Shown here in pieces: positions 28,001 to 41,313 of a stretch of DNA of 64,000 nt. The translations under genes were made by a program, and so were the position numbers. Positions within the stretch are counted from its first letter, which is position 1. Each line of letters starts with the position of its first letter. The notes under the pieces are model-generated. The model did no database searches. It saw only the letters and a list, made by a program, of their open reading frames with translations, and was not told the DNA's origin. This DNA is from Globodera rostochiensis (taxonomy: Eukaryota; Nematoda; Chromadorea; Rhabditida; Heteroderidae), in contig JAEVLN010000014.1 of the NCBI GenBank assembly GCA_018350325.1, forward strand, positions 1,514,001-1,578,000, in the 5' to 3' direction.

Positions 28001-31000
28001 TCTGCCGTGGCGTTGTCACCATCGCCATCTGTGAACAGCGCCGTCAGATTTCCGATTCTCGATCGCCTGCTGATTGATTACCTTTCATGCCTTTGCGCAA
28101 CCAAATGTTCAGTTTCCCAGGCTCGTTGCCTTTCTCAACGGACACGTCGAGAAATGATTGGCGGCCGCCCCACCGTTCGTCTCGAAAAAGCGAATCGTTG
28201 GACAGAGCGAAGGCGTCGACCACCCGGACAGCCTCCCCCCCGTCCACAATCTGCAAACAAAGCAATTCCCCCATTAATCACATGAACTGCTTGGATTGGA
28301 TGACCTGAAAGATGGCGACGTCCGCACATTGGTAGGGTCCCCCCGCCGGCGCCGCTTTGTCGTCCTCCGACGCCCTCTTCGCCCTGCCGACCGTTTTGTT
28401 CTCCCCTCCGGCGTCTCTTTCACATTGGCAAATTCGCTTAACGGACCTCTCCGGCTGCTGTCGATCGTGAAAGCCGATCGGAGTCCGAGCGTTCTGGAAG
28501 TCGCGGCTGGACCGAGCCAACACTCGGCCGCCGGCCACCGGAAACAGAAAGTACAAACATTCGGCCAGCGAAAGGTCCGTTGAGCGATCGGCCGTCACAA
28601 CTTTGCGCCGGAAGGAAATAGTCTGTTGGGGCGGACGTAGGGAGTTTGATCGGAAAACGCAGCAACCTGAACGTCGTCCTCTACCGATCCTCCAATATCG
28701 AAAATGTCCTGACGATCAGCGGGATCGATAGCCGGCAATTGCTGGTTGTGTGCAAATCGATCGATCAGCAACGCCTAAGGGCAAAAGCACACTATTCCTG
28801 GGACTCAACGAACGGGGCTCGGACCTTCTGGTTGTACACCCATCCCGTCACAATGTCAGAACCGGACATGCGCCCGTCGCGTGAGAAGCCAATGCCGGTC
28901 CAGCGTCCGATGCCTCTGGCAGAAATGTTGAACTGCACGTCATCGCTTTCGCGGTGCCACGCCCACTGTGCGCGGTATTCGCACTGCGAACCTTCACAGC
29001 CTTCGGGCCATTGGAACTCGCGTTCGCAACTATTGGCGGAAGCGTCGTCCTGATCTGTCAAAGGGAGAGAAAATGTAATTAATTAGCCAATTAGTGGCCA
29101 CAACCACTTTTGTTTGGTGTTGCAAGCGAAGTTTGCGCGGCGTCTTCTTTTTGTTGTTGCCCTTTCAGCCCGCATTTTCGGACGCAAACTTCGGCATCCG
29201 ACGCGTAAAGGGAATCCGCCACGGGCACTGTGACATTTCCACTCTAAAAAATGCCAATTTAAGCCTAAACTTCACTTCTCGGACACAAAACCTTTTCAAA
29301 TCTTCCGCCGGCCACTGGGAAAAGGAAGCGAAAGCAATTGTTCTCGTCACCAAATTCCAAGTCTTCGCCGGCGGCGTCTTCGGTGCTTAACTTTCGCCAA
29401 AATTTGGCCTTCAGCAGGCCGTTGCTGAATTGGCCACCACCTCTGATGTCCTGCTGATGGTCAGGTCGGAGTTGCTCTTAGCCGGACGTAAGCAATATTC
29501 CGGAAATCGACCGGATGGCCTCGGATACTCACCCAACTCCTCGTTCACATGCATGTCCATGGCACGCACTTTGGCACCATCGCCACTCACTTCCAAAATG
29601 GCCATGTCGGCGTCCAACAGAGTGCCCGAGGGTGAAAAGCCCACTCCCGACCAAATGGGTGCTCCTTTTGGCACTTTCTTAGCCGCCGTAGGGCGCGTGT
29701 CAAGCGTAAAAACCACCGAATTCTGCAAATGGCAGAGTTGGGTAATTCAATTGATGGCATTTTGCCGGAGGGCACCGACCGTTTGCTCGTCGTTGTTCCA
29801 TGCCAGGCGATACACGCATTTCTCTCCCACACAACCAACGGGCCACGCCCATTCCCCGCCGCACAAATCCATCGGAGGCTCTTCTGCGGGCGTCTCCAAC
29901 GATTGGCCGCCATTGGCGGCGCCCGTCGTTGAGGTGAGCGACGGCTTTACCCCCGGGGGGAAAACGGCGGATTCGACACTGTTAAAGCCTTTGGACTGAT
30001 CGGACGAAGCGGCAACAGCCACCGCCGAGTTTACTGAATGGCCGGCCTCAGATCATTCAGTCTCTCCCATAAACTGACTGAACTGACCTGTCGGACAATC
30101 TCCCCAATAAACGCACTTTTCGTTGCTTCGGGCAAACCCTGCAAAACTTGGGTATTATTTCGGATGTTCAACTTCAGGTCCACTCCACCAATCCCTGTTA
30201 ACCTTGTTTGCATGAACAAGCCGGTGCCGCACATCCGTGACATTCTTCGCGCTCAAAAATGGACACACAGTCCGTTTCACAGACGCGACCGCACTCGTTC
30301 ACCCTGGGAAAAGCTTTTTCGTTTTGAAATCATTTTATTTTAAGGACTTAATTTGAACATTTATGCCAATGTTCCGAAATAAAAATGTTATGCAAAACGA
30401 ACGTTTCATTTACTCCACATTGTCCGACTTCCGTTTCTGTCGAAGGTTCCGCAGTTGTGCCCGCGAACAGCTCCAACTCGGTGGTTTCGTCATCGGATGA
30501 TGTTGAGGAAATGTTGGGGGAAGACGATGGAGAGAATGGTGAGGGGAAAGCGGGGGATGAACGGGGGGTCGGCGCGGGAGTTGAAGAAGCATTGGACGCC
30601 GAGGGGGTGGTGAAGCTGACCCGAGTTGCGGTGACCATTTCCTTCAGACCTAAAGGTTCAACAAATCCTTAGCCCCCGGACATAATGCAATTACTGGGAC
30701 AGTCCGTCCATAAAATGCATGCCCCGCCATTTGCTGAAGAACGAACGAAGTTGTCGTCACACGTGCAGCCGGGGGTCTGACAAATGAATGAACTTCTGTG
30801 ATGCCCGAGAATGGAATAGTTTACGGAATCCATTTTGAAATCTGGGTTATTCTGTCTCGAGTCGAAACCCGAGAATGGAATAGTCTACCTTATTCTGTCT
30901 CGAGTCGAGACCCGAGAATGGAATAGTCTACGGAATCCATTTGGAATCTGGGTTATTCTGTCTCGAGTCGAAACCCGAGAATGGAATAGTCTACGGATTC

Positions 31001-34000
31001 CATTTTGGAATCTGGGTTATTCTGTCTCGAGTCGAAACCCGAGAATGGAATAGTTTACGGAATCCATTTTGAAATCTGGGTTATTCTGTCTCGAGTCAAA
31101 ACCCGAGAATGGAATAGTTTACGGAATCCATTTTGAAATCTGGGTTATTCTGTCTCGAGTCGAAACCCGAGAATGGAATAGTCTACGGATTCTATTTTGG
31201 AATCTGGGTTATTCTGTCTCGAGTTGAGACCCGAGAATGGAATAGTTTACGGAATCCATTTTGAAATCTGGGTTATTCTGTCTCGAGTCGAAACCCGAGA
31301 ATGGAATAGTCTACCTTATTCTGTCTCGAGTCGAGACCCGAGAATGGAATAGTCTACGGAATCCATTTGGAATCTGGGTTATTCTGTCTCGAGTCGAAAC
31401 CCGAGAATGGAATAGTCTACGGATTCTATTTTGGAATCTGGGTTATTCTGTCTCGAGTCGAAACCCGAGAATGGAATAGTCTACGGATTCCATTTTGGAA
31501 TCTGGGTTATTCTGTCTCGAGTCGAAACCCGAGAATGGAATAATCTACGGATTCCATTTTGAAATCTGGGTTATTCTGTCTAGTCGAGACCCGAGAATGG
31601 AATAGTCTACGGATTCCATTTTGGAATCTGGGTTATTCTGTCTCGAGTCGAAACCCGAGAATGGAATAGTCTACGGATTCTATTTTGGAATCTGGGTTAT
31701 TCTGTCTCGAGTCGAAACCCGAGAATGGAATAATCTACGGATTCCATTTTGAAATCTGGGTTATTCTGTCTAGTCGAGACCCGAGAATGGAATAATCTAC
31801 GGATTCCATTTTGAAATCTGGGTTACTCTGTCCTCGAGTCGAGACCGGCAGAACTGAACGTGCCGCCGTCCAATCTTTTCATTCCGCTCACCTCACAGGC
31901 CTCTCCGCACGGCTCCTCGCTGTACATTGTGGCGCACGACGGTTCGCAGGCGCTTCCGCACTTTTCCCACGTTTCATTGATGGCACAGCTTCCACTTGTA
32001 ACGGACGGAACAATGGACGTTGCGCGGCCGGCGGGTAAAGGTATTGGCACTGCAGAGTCGACTTCGGGTGCCTGGCAGAAGCTGAACGGCTTGCACTCGT
32101 TGTGGTGGTTGCTCAGCCGCACAAAGCCCTCGTCACACACACATCGCGGCTGTCCGCACTGTTCGCCCCTCGGGGCACAGCTTGGAATTGTGTCTGGAAA
32201 GGCGGTCCAGTCGCAGGACGGCTCGCATTCGCGGCCCGCCTCAGGGCACACGTCGAAGTGTTCGTTGAGACCACACTTTTTGGTGGTCGTGCCGTTGTTG
32301 GACGTCTCCGACTCGGCACTGCCATTCGCCAACCGTCGGATGTTCAGCACACCGGTGCCGGAGGACTTGGAAGCATCCAAAAAAGACTTTGTACCTTCAC
32401 TTTTCTTCTGTTCGATGAGTTGGACTTTGTCGACATCCAACGGAATGGACTCTGTTTCGAGCATTAAACTAATTAGCCAAACCAAACTAGGTAATTAACT
32501 TTGTTTCCATTGTGCCATCGCCACTTGGCACATTGAGTCCTCCTCCGTCGACTGAACTCCGAGAATAAACCATCGTTGACCCACGCGCTCGTCAATGCTC
32601 AGCTTTAGACCAAACTCCAAAATGTTTGCCTGCGCGTTCGACTTCCACAGCAACTCACTGCCAGTGATTGGAAAGCGAACGGATTGTGCCGAAACGGACT
32701 TGGGCAAGACGAACGAAGCGAAACCGGCACTTTCTGTAAGCATTGGGGTCTGTCTCTAAGGCTAAAACGGCATTTAATCTCGTCTTCATCTCTGTTGCGT
32801 ACCTTTGCCGCATTTTGTGCCATGGAATCCGCTGCGGCAAAAACACATTCCCGCCTCGCAGCGTCCCCTCGACGCCCCGCCACACTCTCCGTCAGTGACG
32901 CACTCTTTGACGCTGTCCGCCGCACCATTTGCCGCCGCGGGTGTCACTCGCACATCGGCACAGCTCAGCAACTGAATTCGCTCGTCCAACTCCACACTGA
33001 GCCGCAGCACACACGTATCACATCTGAGCCCGTCGGGGATCCGCACGTTGACCAAAGCCGTTCTGAATTGTGTGGTTTTGTTTGTGGCGTTAAGCTGATT
33101 AATAAAGTACTTGTTGCCAATGTCCGTCTCCCCATTCAATGTGTCCAACTTAGCCAACAAATGTCCGCTGTCGGCGCTGAACAGCTCGAACTTGGCGGCC
33201 TCTACCGGGATGGCATCCGGGTCTTGCCATTGGACCGGAAAAGGCGTTCCAGACGGTACTGTAGTTGTTGTATCTATAAAATGGTACGGTATGTGTATGT
33301 TGAAAGTACAATGCCCTCATTTTCAAATTCTCAAACCAATCAATTTTCAAATTCCATGCCAGTGACCCAATTAGCTTCGTCGTCCCCTTCAATCAATTAG
33401 GGCATAAATCCCCAAGAGCGCAAAGTCAATTACTTTTCTATCTCCTCATCCGCAGGGCATAATCAGATCATTGCATGAAAGAGACTGGGAAAGAACGAGA
33501 AAAATTGAAAGAGCGAGAGAGAGAAACAGAGGGATGTTGAGACGCCGCTGATTTGGCTTGGGTGGGGGGGGGGGGTCAAGGCCGACGGGGGGGGGGGGGG
33601 AATCCGTCTACCCATCCACGAATTGTCTTAATCAATCAATGGATGCGCAATTTGTAAGGCTTTTTTATAATGAGGATGGATCAATGATTTAAAGTAACAA
33701 TTTCGACATTAAAATCTTTAATATGAGAAAGCCCGAGAAGCCTAAAAGGGGGGTGCACTACAAAAAAATTTATTCTATAATGAGAATGTTGTCATCTGAG
33801 GCTGACATGAAATAAGCCTATTAATAGGAAGGAATGTGCCCCCAGGGGTTGTCGGTTTAAACCGATCAAAACCGACTTACAAATTAGGTAATTCGTGTCA
33901 ATTAGGCTTAAGCAAAGGATTTTCAGAAACCGAGAATCTGAAAGGCAATTTTATATCCTTGAACCGGCCGCACTTCTCTGTCTTTGCTTTCTTCAAAATG

Positions 34001-34276
34001 CCAAATCGACCAACCGTTTGGGCTCTTTGGAGTCGGGCACATTGTCTCCGGCAACCGTTGGCTTGGCGGTGTGCTCCTTTCCAACTGTCGAGCTGAGGGA
34101 TTGATCAGCCATAACTGATGCGGAAGATCATCGTCAGTGCCGACGTTGTCTTGGGCACAAATTGGCGAGAAGAGGAATAGCGAGAAGTAAAGGGAGAACA
34201 GAAGAAGGACGAATGATGGAGATGAAGGTGAAGTTGATGGGCATGAAGTTGAAGACGGTCTTCTAGCGAGACTCAT
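25008..34276 (-). CDS. Large multidomain type I membrane protein: EGF-like, TIL, DOMON, SEA, TM, PPxY tail
   Basis: Read from 34276 downwards. A signal peptide (hydrophobic FVLLLFSLYFSLFLF before CAQ) starts at ATG 34274-34276. Next, about 33270-32800, an Ig-like/secreted region with LLSCADV and an EGF-like segment (CFCRSGFHGTKC). TIL (trypsin-inhibitor-like) cysteine domains follow at 32420-32190, 32015-31895 plus 30776-30690, and 30430-30400 plus 30300-30110. DOMON-type beta domains lie at about 29960-29150, 29055-28330 and 27400-26720, each with a WTGIGFS- or WSGVGFS-like strand; such domains bind haem or sugar. Ser/Thr/Pro linkers occur at 27860-27430 and 26660-26450. A SEA domain (26240-25830) precedes one membrane segment (about 25690-25610, WALVSLALLLLL...), then a basic stop-transfer and a tail ending PPPPAYYHQRPY. 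More than 20 exons. I cannot name an orthologue, and treating it as one gene is inferred from strand, order and topology. Confidence 0.7.
26239..26333. repeat. 49-bp tandem duplication in an intron
   Basis: Two near-identical copies of an AT-rich segment (starting CTAATTAGTCACATTTTATT) with a period of 49 bp, at 26239-26284 and 26288-26333. They sit in an intron just upstream of the SEA-domain exons of the minus-strand gene. The near-identity suggests a recent duplication. Confidence 0.95.
30803..31850. repeat. Satellite array, about 64-bp monomers with higher-order structure
   Basis: About 16 tandem copies of a 63-64 bp monomer containing CCCGAGAATGGAATAG, a TACGGA(A/T)TCCATTTT core, TCTGGGTTATTCTGTCTC and GAGTCGA. 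Two monomers (near 30872-30914 and 31298-31340) are shortened to about 43 bp, and the block starting near 30835 recurs at 31261, so there is a higher-order period of 426 bp. The monomer contains a near-palindrome (TCTCGAGTCGAGA in some copies). The array lies inside an intron that splits the second TIL domain of the minus-strand gene (exons at 32015-31895 and 30776-30690). Frames across it are repeat-derived and not genes. Confidence 0.95.
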
Positions 34277-37200
34277 TTTGAGCGAATGGAACGTGAAAGG
34301 GGACAAAAGACGCAATAAAAGGAGGCGACGGAGGCCCTGCCGATGGCTTCTAATTGAGCTGAGAGTGTTGGCCGTCCTTAATGGAAAAAACAAAACAAAA
34401 AAGTTTAGAAAAAAGGTCAGGAAAAAGCAAGCTGTGAAGAAGGCTTTTTGATGGGAATTGCTTAGCGCCTGAGGGGCGAATTTGAGCTTTTGAGAATAAT
34501 TGGGGTGCGGGTAGGAGGGAAGGAGATGGAATTATGTTTGGAAAGTGGGAATTGGGAATTGGGGGAGGGGTGCGGTGTTAGCCCCTCGGGGTTTTGCTTT
34601 CTTTCTTTCCTTCCCGCTCAATTCATTGTTGTGGTGATGGTGAGGGGGTGGGGGGTCGACGCGATGGACAGGACATCATTCTCCGATGGAATCCATTCGA
34701 AGATCCCCACGACCCCCCCCCCCACCCCTCCCCAATATCCAACCCCTTCCGCCCCCTCCGGCGCCGTTTCACTGTTCCCCCCCCCCCCCTTCGTTAATTT
34801 CGATCATTCGACGCCACCCAATCTTTCGGGATCGCCAACGCCAAACTCACTTCTCACCACTGACGACAGTCAGCCGCCGCAGGGAAACTTCCCGCAGGGT
34901 GGGGAAATTTGGGGCACAAGTGAATTGCACAATACGGAGAGATGACGGAAGAGAATTGGGAGGCTGAGAGGGAGGGAGGGAGGGGAGAGGGGAGGGAGAA
35001 GTGGGGGGCATCGGCTGGCAGCAGAGCAAATGAAGATGAATGGCGAGGGGGGGGGGGGGGTGATTTGGATTTGGATTTGAAGATGAGGATGGACGGATGA
35101 TTGGTCGAGAAGGGAAGGGAAAGGATAAGGGAATGCTACTGACTGACTGATCAGAAATGATCAAACAGGACTAAAATAGACTAAACCTTTCAAAAGGACG
35201 GATGATTGGAAAGTTGCACAATTTGCAAAATTAGAAGACGGACGGAGGGACGGACGGACGGAGGGAGGAAAACTTTGAATGCGCTGCAGAAAGGAGGAGC
35301 TTTGATCAAATGTTTATGCATTAAAGCGAAAAAGATTTGTGGAAAGAGTCGAGTTTTGATGTCTTTACGATTGATATGATTAAATTTAATTAATTAATTT
35401 TGCTCCCGCGGGAATTCGGAGGAATTTGCGCAATGCAATATTGTCACGTCACCAGAAAATCAGCAATTCCCAAAGTAACGATTGGTGACTGAATGTTGCT
35501 GCATATGAAATATGACAATGTCATGCTTTACATCCTCATCCAACAATAATCATTATTCTTCAACCATCGTCATCCGTCCGTCCGACGAGCGGTAATCGTT
35601 GGGGGGGGGGGGTCTTCTGGAGATGTTTGGGTGGGACAAATGCACACTTCCCCCCCCCCCCCTCAATTGCAGCCATTTCCTTTCAATTAGAGCCAGAAGA
35701 TGAGAGATGAAGCTGAGGTGGGAAGATGAAATGGTGGCTGAGGTTGGGACATCCCCCGAAGGCATGCGAAAATGGCTGCAGGCAATTTGGAAGGTAAGTG
35801 AGGGGAGGGGGGGGGGGGAGGGGGAGGGGGAGGGGAGGGGGAGGGGAGTGGGAGGGGGGAGGAGGCTGGATGTGGGGAGAAGTCCTGCTGCTGTGCTGAT
35901 CGTTGTGTTGTTCTCTTATCCGATCCGTCAGGAAAACAGTTGAGAGAAAAAGGAAGCAACGGAAGGGAGAGGAAGAAAAGAAAGAAGAGAGGAAGGGAGT
36001 GAAAGAGTGCGCAGCGGGAGACCCCCTAGGGGAAGAACACCGAATGATCCAATAAAAAGGTCCCTCGGGGGGGAGGGGTAACGGGGAAAACGCGTCACAG
36101 TAAAAATAATTTACGCTTTGTCCTATATTTTCATAGGTAAAATGAAGAACGAATGTTGCTGTTGAGGCGCTATAAATTGGATGAAACTAAACTAAGGCAA
36201 TCAGCCAAAGGAAGGGACTCAGCACACCGCGGGGGATGGGAGGGGGGGGGGGGATTTGAGTGCAATTGGACTGAAAAGTCCGGGACTGAAGGGATGGGCG
36301 GGCGGTTAAGCATTTAGACATTTTATTGGACATTTCATCGACTCTTCGCTTTTCTTCCGATAATCCATCAATCCTTCCAATTCCAAAGGCGCAGGAGGAA
36401 TTGTAAAAGTTGGCGAACTAAACGGGCATTGGACAATGGCGGGTGGGAGGCGGGGGGGGGGGGAGAAGGGAAGAATGAAAGGAAGACTAACGGAATGAGT
36501 GGACTAATTAGTCGAATTGGGAGGAAGTATTGTAAGTTTTGGGGTAAAAATAATTGAGCTGCATCGGGACGACGCCTTTCTTGGCTTTTCAAGGCAGTTC
36601 AAGTCCCTGCAAGTTGCAGCCGAAACCCGATTTCATTTACTGAGTTGGGGGGGGGGGGGGGGAGGGCGAAGGTAGGGGGGGGGCGCCTTAAAAGAAGAAG
36701 AAGGGGGCGCATCGCCACTTTGATCGGTCAGTTATCCATACGCCCGATCAAATAATGTCGGCACAAGGTCATCTCGACGGCGCTCGGGGGGATGAATGGG
36801 TGGGAAGGAATGAGACGTTACGGAAGGAATTTGGACTATTCTGTTGGAGAATGTTGGGGAATTTAAAAGATGCACTTGAAGAAGGGGGGGGGGGATAAGA
36901 GTCGAATGATAAAGCTTATTCAAATGATCCCGACAAGCAATAGTCACAGCATTCTGTCGATGTTCTGAAAGACTTGCGCAATTCAGAAACCGGCACTTAC
37001 TCATCCTTTTCGCTTTTTCGCTTTCTTCCCCCCCCCCCCCTTTTCCCGGTTCATTTCGTTATGTTTGTGCCAAAGCCCCCCCCCCCCCCCCCCTCCCCCG
37101 CTTTATCCTCGACTTTCCTTCTTCACCAACTTTGTCCTCAGTGTCATGTCGTCCTTCTCCACCATTTTTGGCCAATTCCGGCTTAATTGGAATTCTTCAG

Positions 37201-39949
37201 TCATCAATGTCATCCCGTCTCCCCCCTCCGCCCATCCCACGCCACGACCCCCCCCCCCCCGCCCATTGCCTGTCCCTGGACACATTTCCATTTCGACTCA
37301 GTGATGGCGTCTTCCGGATGCATAATGTTCAGCCTATTCAAATGTCGTCCTCGTCAAACTTGTTTTTTTAAACTTCCCATTTGAAATCCATGCCAATGCC
37401 AACCTTTCCGTTTTGTGTATAGCCCAAGCATTTTCATAAATTATTAATATTCTTCAATTCAAGTCCTTTCAAACCGACAATACCAACTTAAAAATTAGCC
37501 CCCCCCCCATTATGCATTTCCAATTCTTTGTTCTCTAATGCCAAGCTTTCCGTCGAATTCCCGGGAAGCGTTCTTCTTCACCTTTCTTTGTGCCATTCCA
37601 ACCTCCTCCCCCCCCCCCCCCTCATTATACTAATGCTAAAGTTTGTTTGTTATGACCTCAACAATTTGCACCCTTCTCACTCACTAACTATAAAACAAGT
37701 CGCACACATCCTCCGGATGATTCATCCCATCCTTTTTTCTTCCGCGCCGGTCACAAAGCTACTTTTCTTTTCCCCTCCAAACAAAAAATTCAGTTTTTCG
37801 CCATTGTTTATCATTTTTTGTCGGTTTCCACTCACCTCCAGGGCACTGCATAACAAATTTGATGGGGTCGAACGGCTGCTTTTGATTGTCGCCGGCGGGG
37901 GGGGGGGGGTCACAGTGCCATTCCCCGAGGCAATTTGCCCAAATTGCATTCATTCAGCCAAAACGGTGGAGACAAAATTCACCTCAACATGAAGCCGAAC
38001 GAACACCTTCCCCCCCCCCCCCCAAGAGCAAATGGCATTTTTTTGTTATTTTTCCATTCCATTCGCCCCGCCTCACCGCCCACAAAGTTTGTCTGTCTTT
38101 TAGTTCCATTTTATTCAATTTGGAAGAAAAGAATGTGCCCGGAGGTGGACCATAATTAGGTCACCCGCGTAACGTAATATTCATTAAATCAGTTGTTCTT
38201 GTCATCGTCATACACGGCATACAACAATTTGCATAAACATTAAATGTTCTGCCCCCCCCCCAGGGGTTATATTCTTCCCGTCATTATCATAACGCGCCAT
38301 TGCCTTGGGAGAAGCCCAAATGAGTCCGCTTGTAAAGCCGTGATTGTTTATGGCTCTCCTCTCCACGATATGAGCGACTTCTTCACGCTCACATCACTCA
38401 CTCAGTCAGTGCCAATGCCAATGGGTGCACCCACCGGCGGTGGGTCCCCCCAAACTTTCTTCAGAGCCGTTCAGCCCCAATTTGAGTCTTTTCGGCAAAC
38501 TAATCCCTCTTCTCGGCATTCTTGCGACGGAATTGTTCAAATAAACACGAGCGAAAATTTTAGTTTTACTTGAAAGGTGTCAACTCCCACCCATTCTCTT
38601 TCTGTATTTGCCGACCAATTAAATTCTCAGGTTTCAATTACCCCCCTCCCCCACAATTCTTTTCCCCATTCCGTTAACAATTTGTGGAGACATTCGAACC
38701 CAAAAGGTTAAAAATTAAATAGCCTTGTCCACTTGCCGGGGGGGGGCAACATTACAATTAGTGGCTATTACATCCTTCAAATTGTTTTTCTCGGGACACG
38801 TCGTCCCTTAGCAATTACATACTAATCCCATGCGATTGGAAAAGGCTTTGTTAAATGTGGGCAAATGCAAATTTAATGACGAGACGAAGTCACAGACATT
38901 CACTCATTCACTTTACCGTGGCGCCGGGGGAGGGGGGGAGAGGGCAAGCAGTGCGGCGGCAATTTAGTCGTTTAAAAACCGCAACTACTAAGTTATCTAT
39001 TATTATAATGTTTTCTACTAATTATGCAATTAATCCTGGAGAAGTTGAACCGTCTCTCCCGAGGGCACGTCTTCTTTAATCCATTGTTAAGTTTCGTTCT
39101 TTTTTCGACAGTAAGTTGTGCCAAAAATCTCTAATGCCATTGGCCAAAGTTTCGTCCGCTCGACGTATTCATTCAAATTGAATTTGAATTATTAAATTCC
39201 CTGAAGGAATTCAACAAATTGCGATTCTGAAAATCCACACGAAAAAGTTTCTCTGGTTGTAATAAGTTGCCAAAACGGGCATCGAAATCCCTTCCGGGAA
39301 ATGATTTATTTATTCAATTCCGCCCGCACCGAATGGGCAAAAGTGCCAAAATTGGACGCCTATCAAATGCTTTCGGCAGATGAAACATTCTTTCTCCGAA
39401 AAAGAGAGAATTTAACCGTTTCAAAAGTAGCGGCTATTTTACAAAGAATAATTTTTTGATAATGAATCGACGCTTTGACTTTAATTTTCCGAGTTAATTT
39501 ATTCCTTGTTTGTTGTTTTAATTCTCGTTCATTTGTCCCCTTGGGCGATTCCGACCACACGCAAAGGGAGGGAGCCCTTTGGCCTCATTCCCTTCCATGC
39601 CGAAACTTTCCGCTCATCGCCATTCATCTTCCACTCCCCCACGGGCATATACCCCCCCCCCCAATTCCCTCTCATTAAAAGTGCCGTTCTGTCCCAATCA
39701 AATGCCAAAGCAATAAGTGCCGCCAATCCATTCATTCCCTTACATCTGCCTGTGAGAACAGCTGGAAAATGTCCGTCCATTCAAATGTGTTGTGTCTCAT
39801 TCACCCCCCCCCCTTTTGCTTCGTCGAGTTCAGTCATTGCCATTGTTGTCCCTCCTTCCCGTCCGTCCGTCCGACCTCGTTCGACCTCACTAAACAGCTC
39901 ATTCCATTTACTCATCCTCACCCAATCACTCTGTTCCCAGCAGTTGACG
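34277..39949. other. 5.7-kb gene-poor region upstream of the DOMON gene and flp-16
   Basis: No supported gene. The left half (34.5-36.9 kb) is G-rich on the plus strand with many G runs (35047-35060, 35600-35612, 35800-35860, 36240-36254, 36645-36662). The right half (37.0-39.9 kb) is C-rich (37028-37040, 37078-37097, 37610-37621, 38011-38022, 39651-39662). Open frames are Pro/Ser/Gly-biased. The last few hundred bases should hold the flp-16 promoter. Confidence 0.6.
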
Positions 39950-40645
39950 ATGTCCTCCTCCACCTCCTCTCACTGCGTTCCGTCCTCCTTCAGCCGGAAA
40001 TTGTTCCTGTGGCTGTTGCCGGCCACGGTGACGTTGTTCACCACCATCCACCAAAGTCCATTCGCTGTCGCCAGTCCATTTATTCCACAAAAAGGTGAGA
40101 AGGGATAAAAGCGATACCAAAAGACGGAAATTGGGGGGGGGGGGGGTGCAAACCAAGCGGAAGCGGGGGGGGGGGAGGGGGGATAAGTACGGACGAGACG
40201 GAGAATGCAAAGTGCAAAGGATTAAACGGCAAACATTGAGTGGATGGGGGGGGAGTGCATGGACGCGGAGAGGAAAAGCCGGGGAAAAGCATGGATCACT
40301 TGATTAATTCACTTCACTTAACTTACAAATTGACTCATTCCAGATGATTCCGTCGTCGTTCCGATGACGTCGTTTGGCCAACCGTTGCCCCCGTCACCGC
40401 TTTCACTGGTGCCAAACCCGCCGCTTTATTTTGTGTTCCCAGAAAACTTGCCGTTGGAGCGGCCCTTCGACGAGCAAAACGACGGCTCCGAGGAGGAATT
40501 AGCCGAAGAAGCGATGGGAACGAAGGCGAAGAGGGCGCAAACGTTCGTCCGATTCGGCAAAAGGGCGCAAACATTTGTGCGGTTCGGAAAGCGTGCACAA
40601 ACATTTGTACGCCTCGGAAGGGGTCGGTCGGACAGTTTTGAATGA
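39950..40645 (+). CDS. flp-16: FMRFamide-like neuropeptide precursor FLP-16
   Basis: Two exons, 39950-40094 and 40344-40645, give 148 residues. The N-terminus carries a signal peptide (LFLWLLPATVTLF then AVAS). After an acidic spacer rich in Glu (EEELAEEAMG) come three peptide units, each preceded by KR: AQTFVRFG-KR twice, then AQTFVRLG followed by RGRSDSFE and the stop. Cleavage at KR and C-terminal amidation of Gly would release AQTFVRFamide, the diagnostic FLP-16 peptide of nematodes, and a variant with Leu in place of the final Phe. Neuropeptides of this family are released from neurons and generally inhibit body-wall or pharyngeal muscle. The intron holds G-runs. ATG 39950 is chosen because it directly begins the signal peptide. 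Confidence 0.95.
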
Positions 40646-41313
40646 ATGGCATAAGCCGACAATGGCACTTTTAGACACGCAAAGGCAATTCGATGGGAAA
40701 ATGCAAAGTGAACAGCAACAGAAAAAGGCTTAAAGCAAACGGCGGCGACTTTTCTTTTAATGAATGCGCGCCCACCGCATGACAATTCTTTTGTGTAATG
40801 TGTTGCGATTTTTATGATCGGTAAATGTAACAAAAAAACCCAACGGCTCTTTTTGACTGAATCTTAAGCTTTTTCGGCGAATATTCAGCGATGCCCGATA
40901 GCACCGCAGGGCAAAATATTTAGCCGATTAGTTATTGCGAAAGGGAGACTCATTGGTAAGGACAAAACATTGAACGTAAATTTTTTAACATAAAAAGCTA
41001 AAAACTCGGCAAATGCCGGGTTTTCCCAGAAAAAAGATTTGCCCCATACGTCGTAACTTTTAATAGCGACCAAAAACGAATAAACAAATAGGCATAAATG
41101 TGAGACGCAGATGAAAAACGTCTTATAATAAATAATACAATTTGATTGAAAGTGAACGCTTATGACAAAAAATGATAATAATTGGAAAATGCGTAAATAT
41201 AAATAAGCAGTTAATGGTAAATGTTGCAGGAAACGAAAAAAAGGCAAAAATTAGCATCGACCCAATTTTTGATAATGATTCCCCCTCCCCCCCCCCCCCC
41301 CCTTCCGTTTTGT
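40646..41313. other. Spacer between flp-16 and GGTase-I beta
   Basis: AT-rich 3' flanks of two convergent genes with a C-run at 41281-41302. No coding evidence in it. Confidence 0.6.

Noticed and set aside
30835..31479. Two nearly identical 72-codon frames
   Set aside because: They are readings of the 64-bp satellite and reappear with its 426-bp higher-order period.
30803..31850. CRISPR array
   Set aside because: Eukaryotic context, monomers are contiguous with no unique spacers, and no cas genes.
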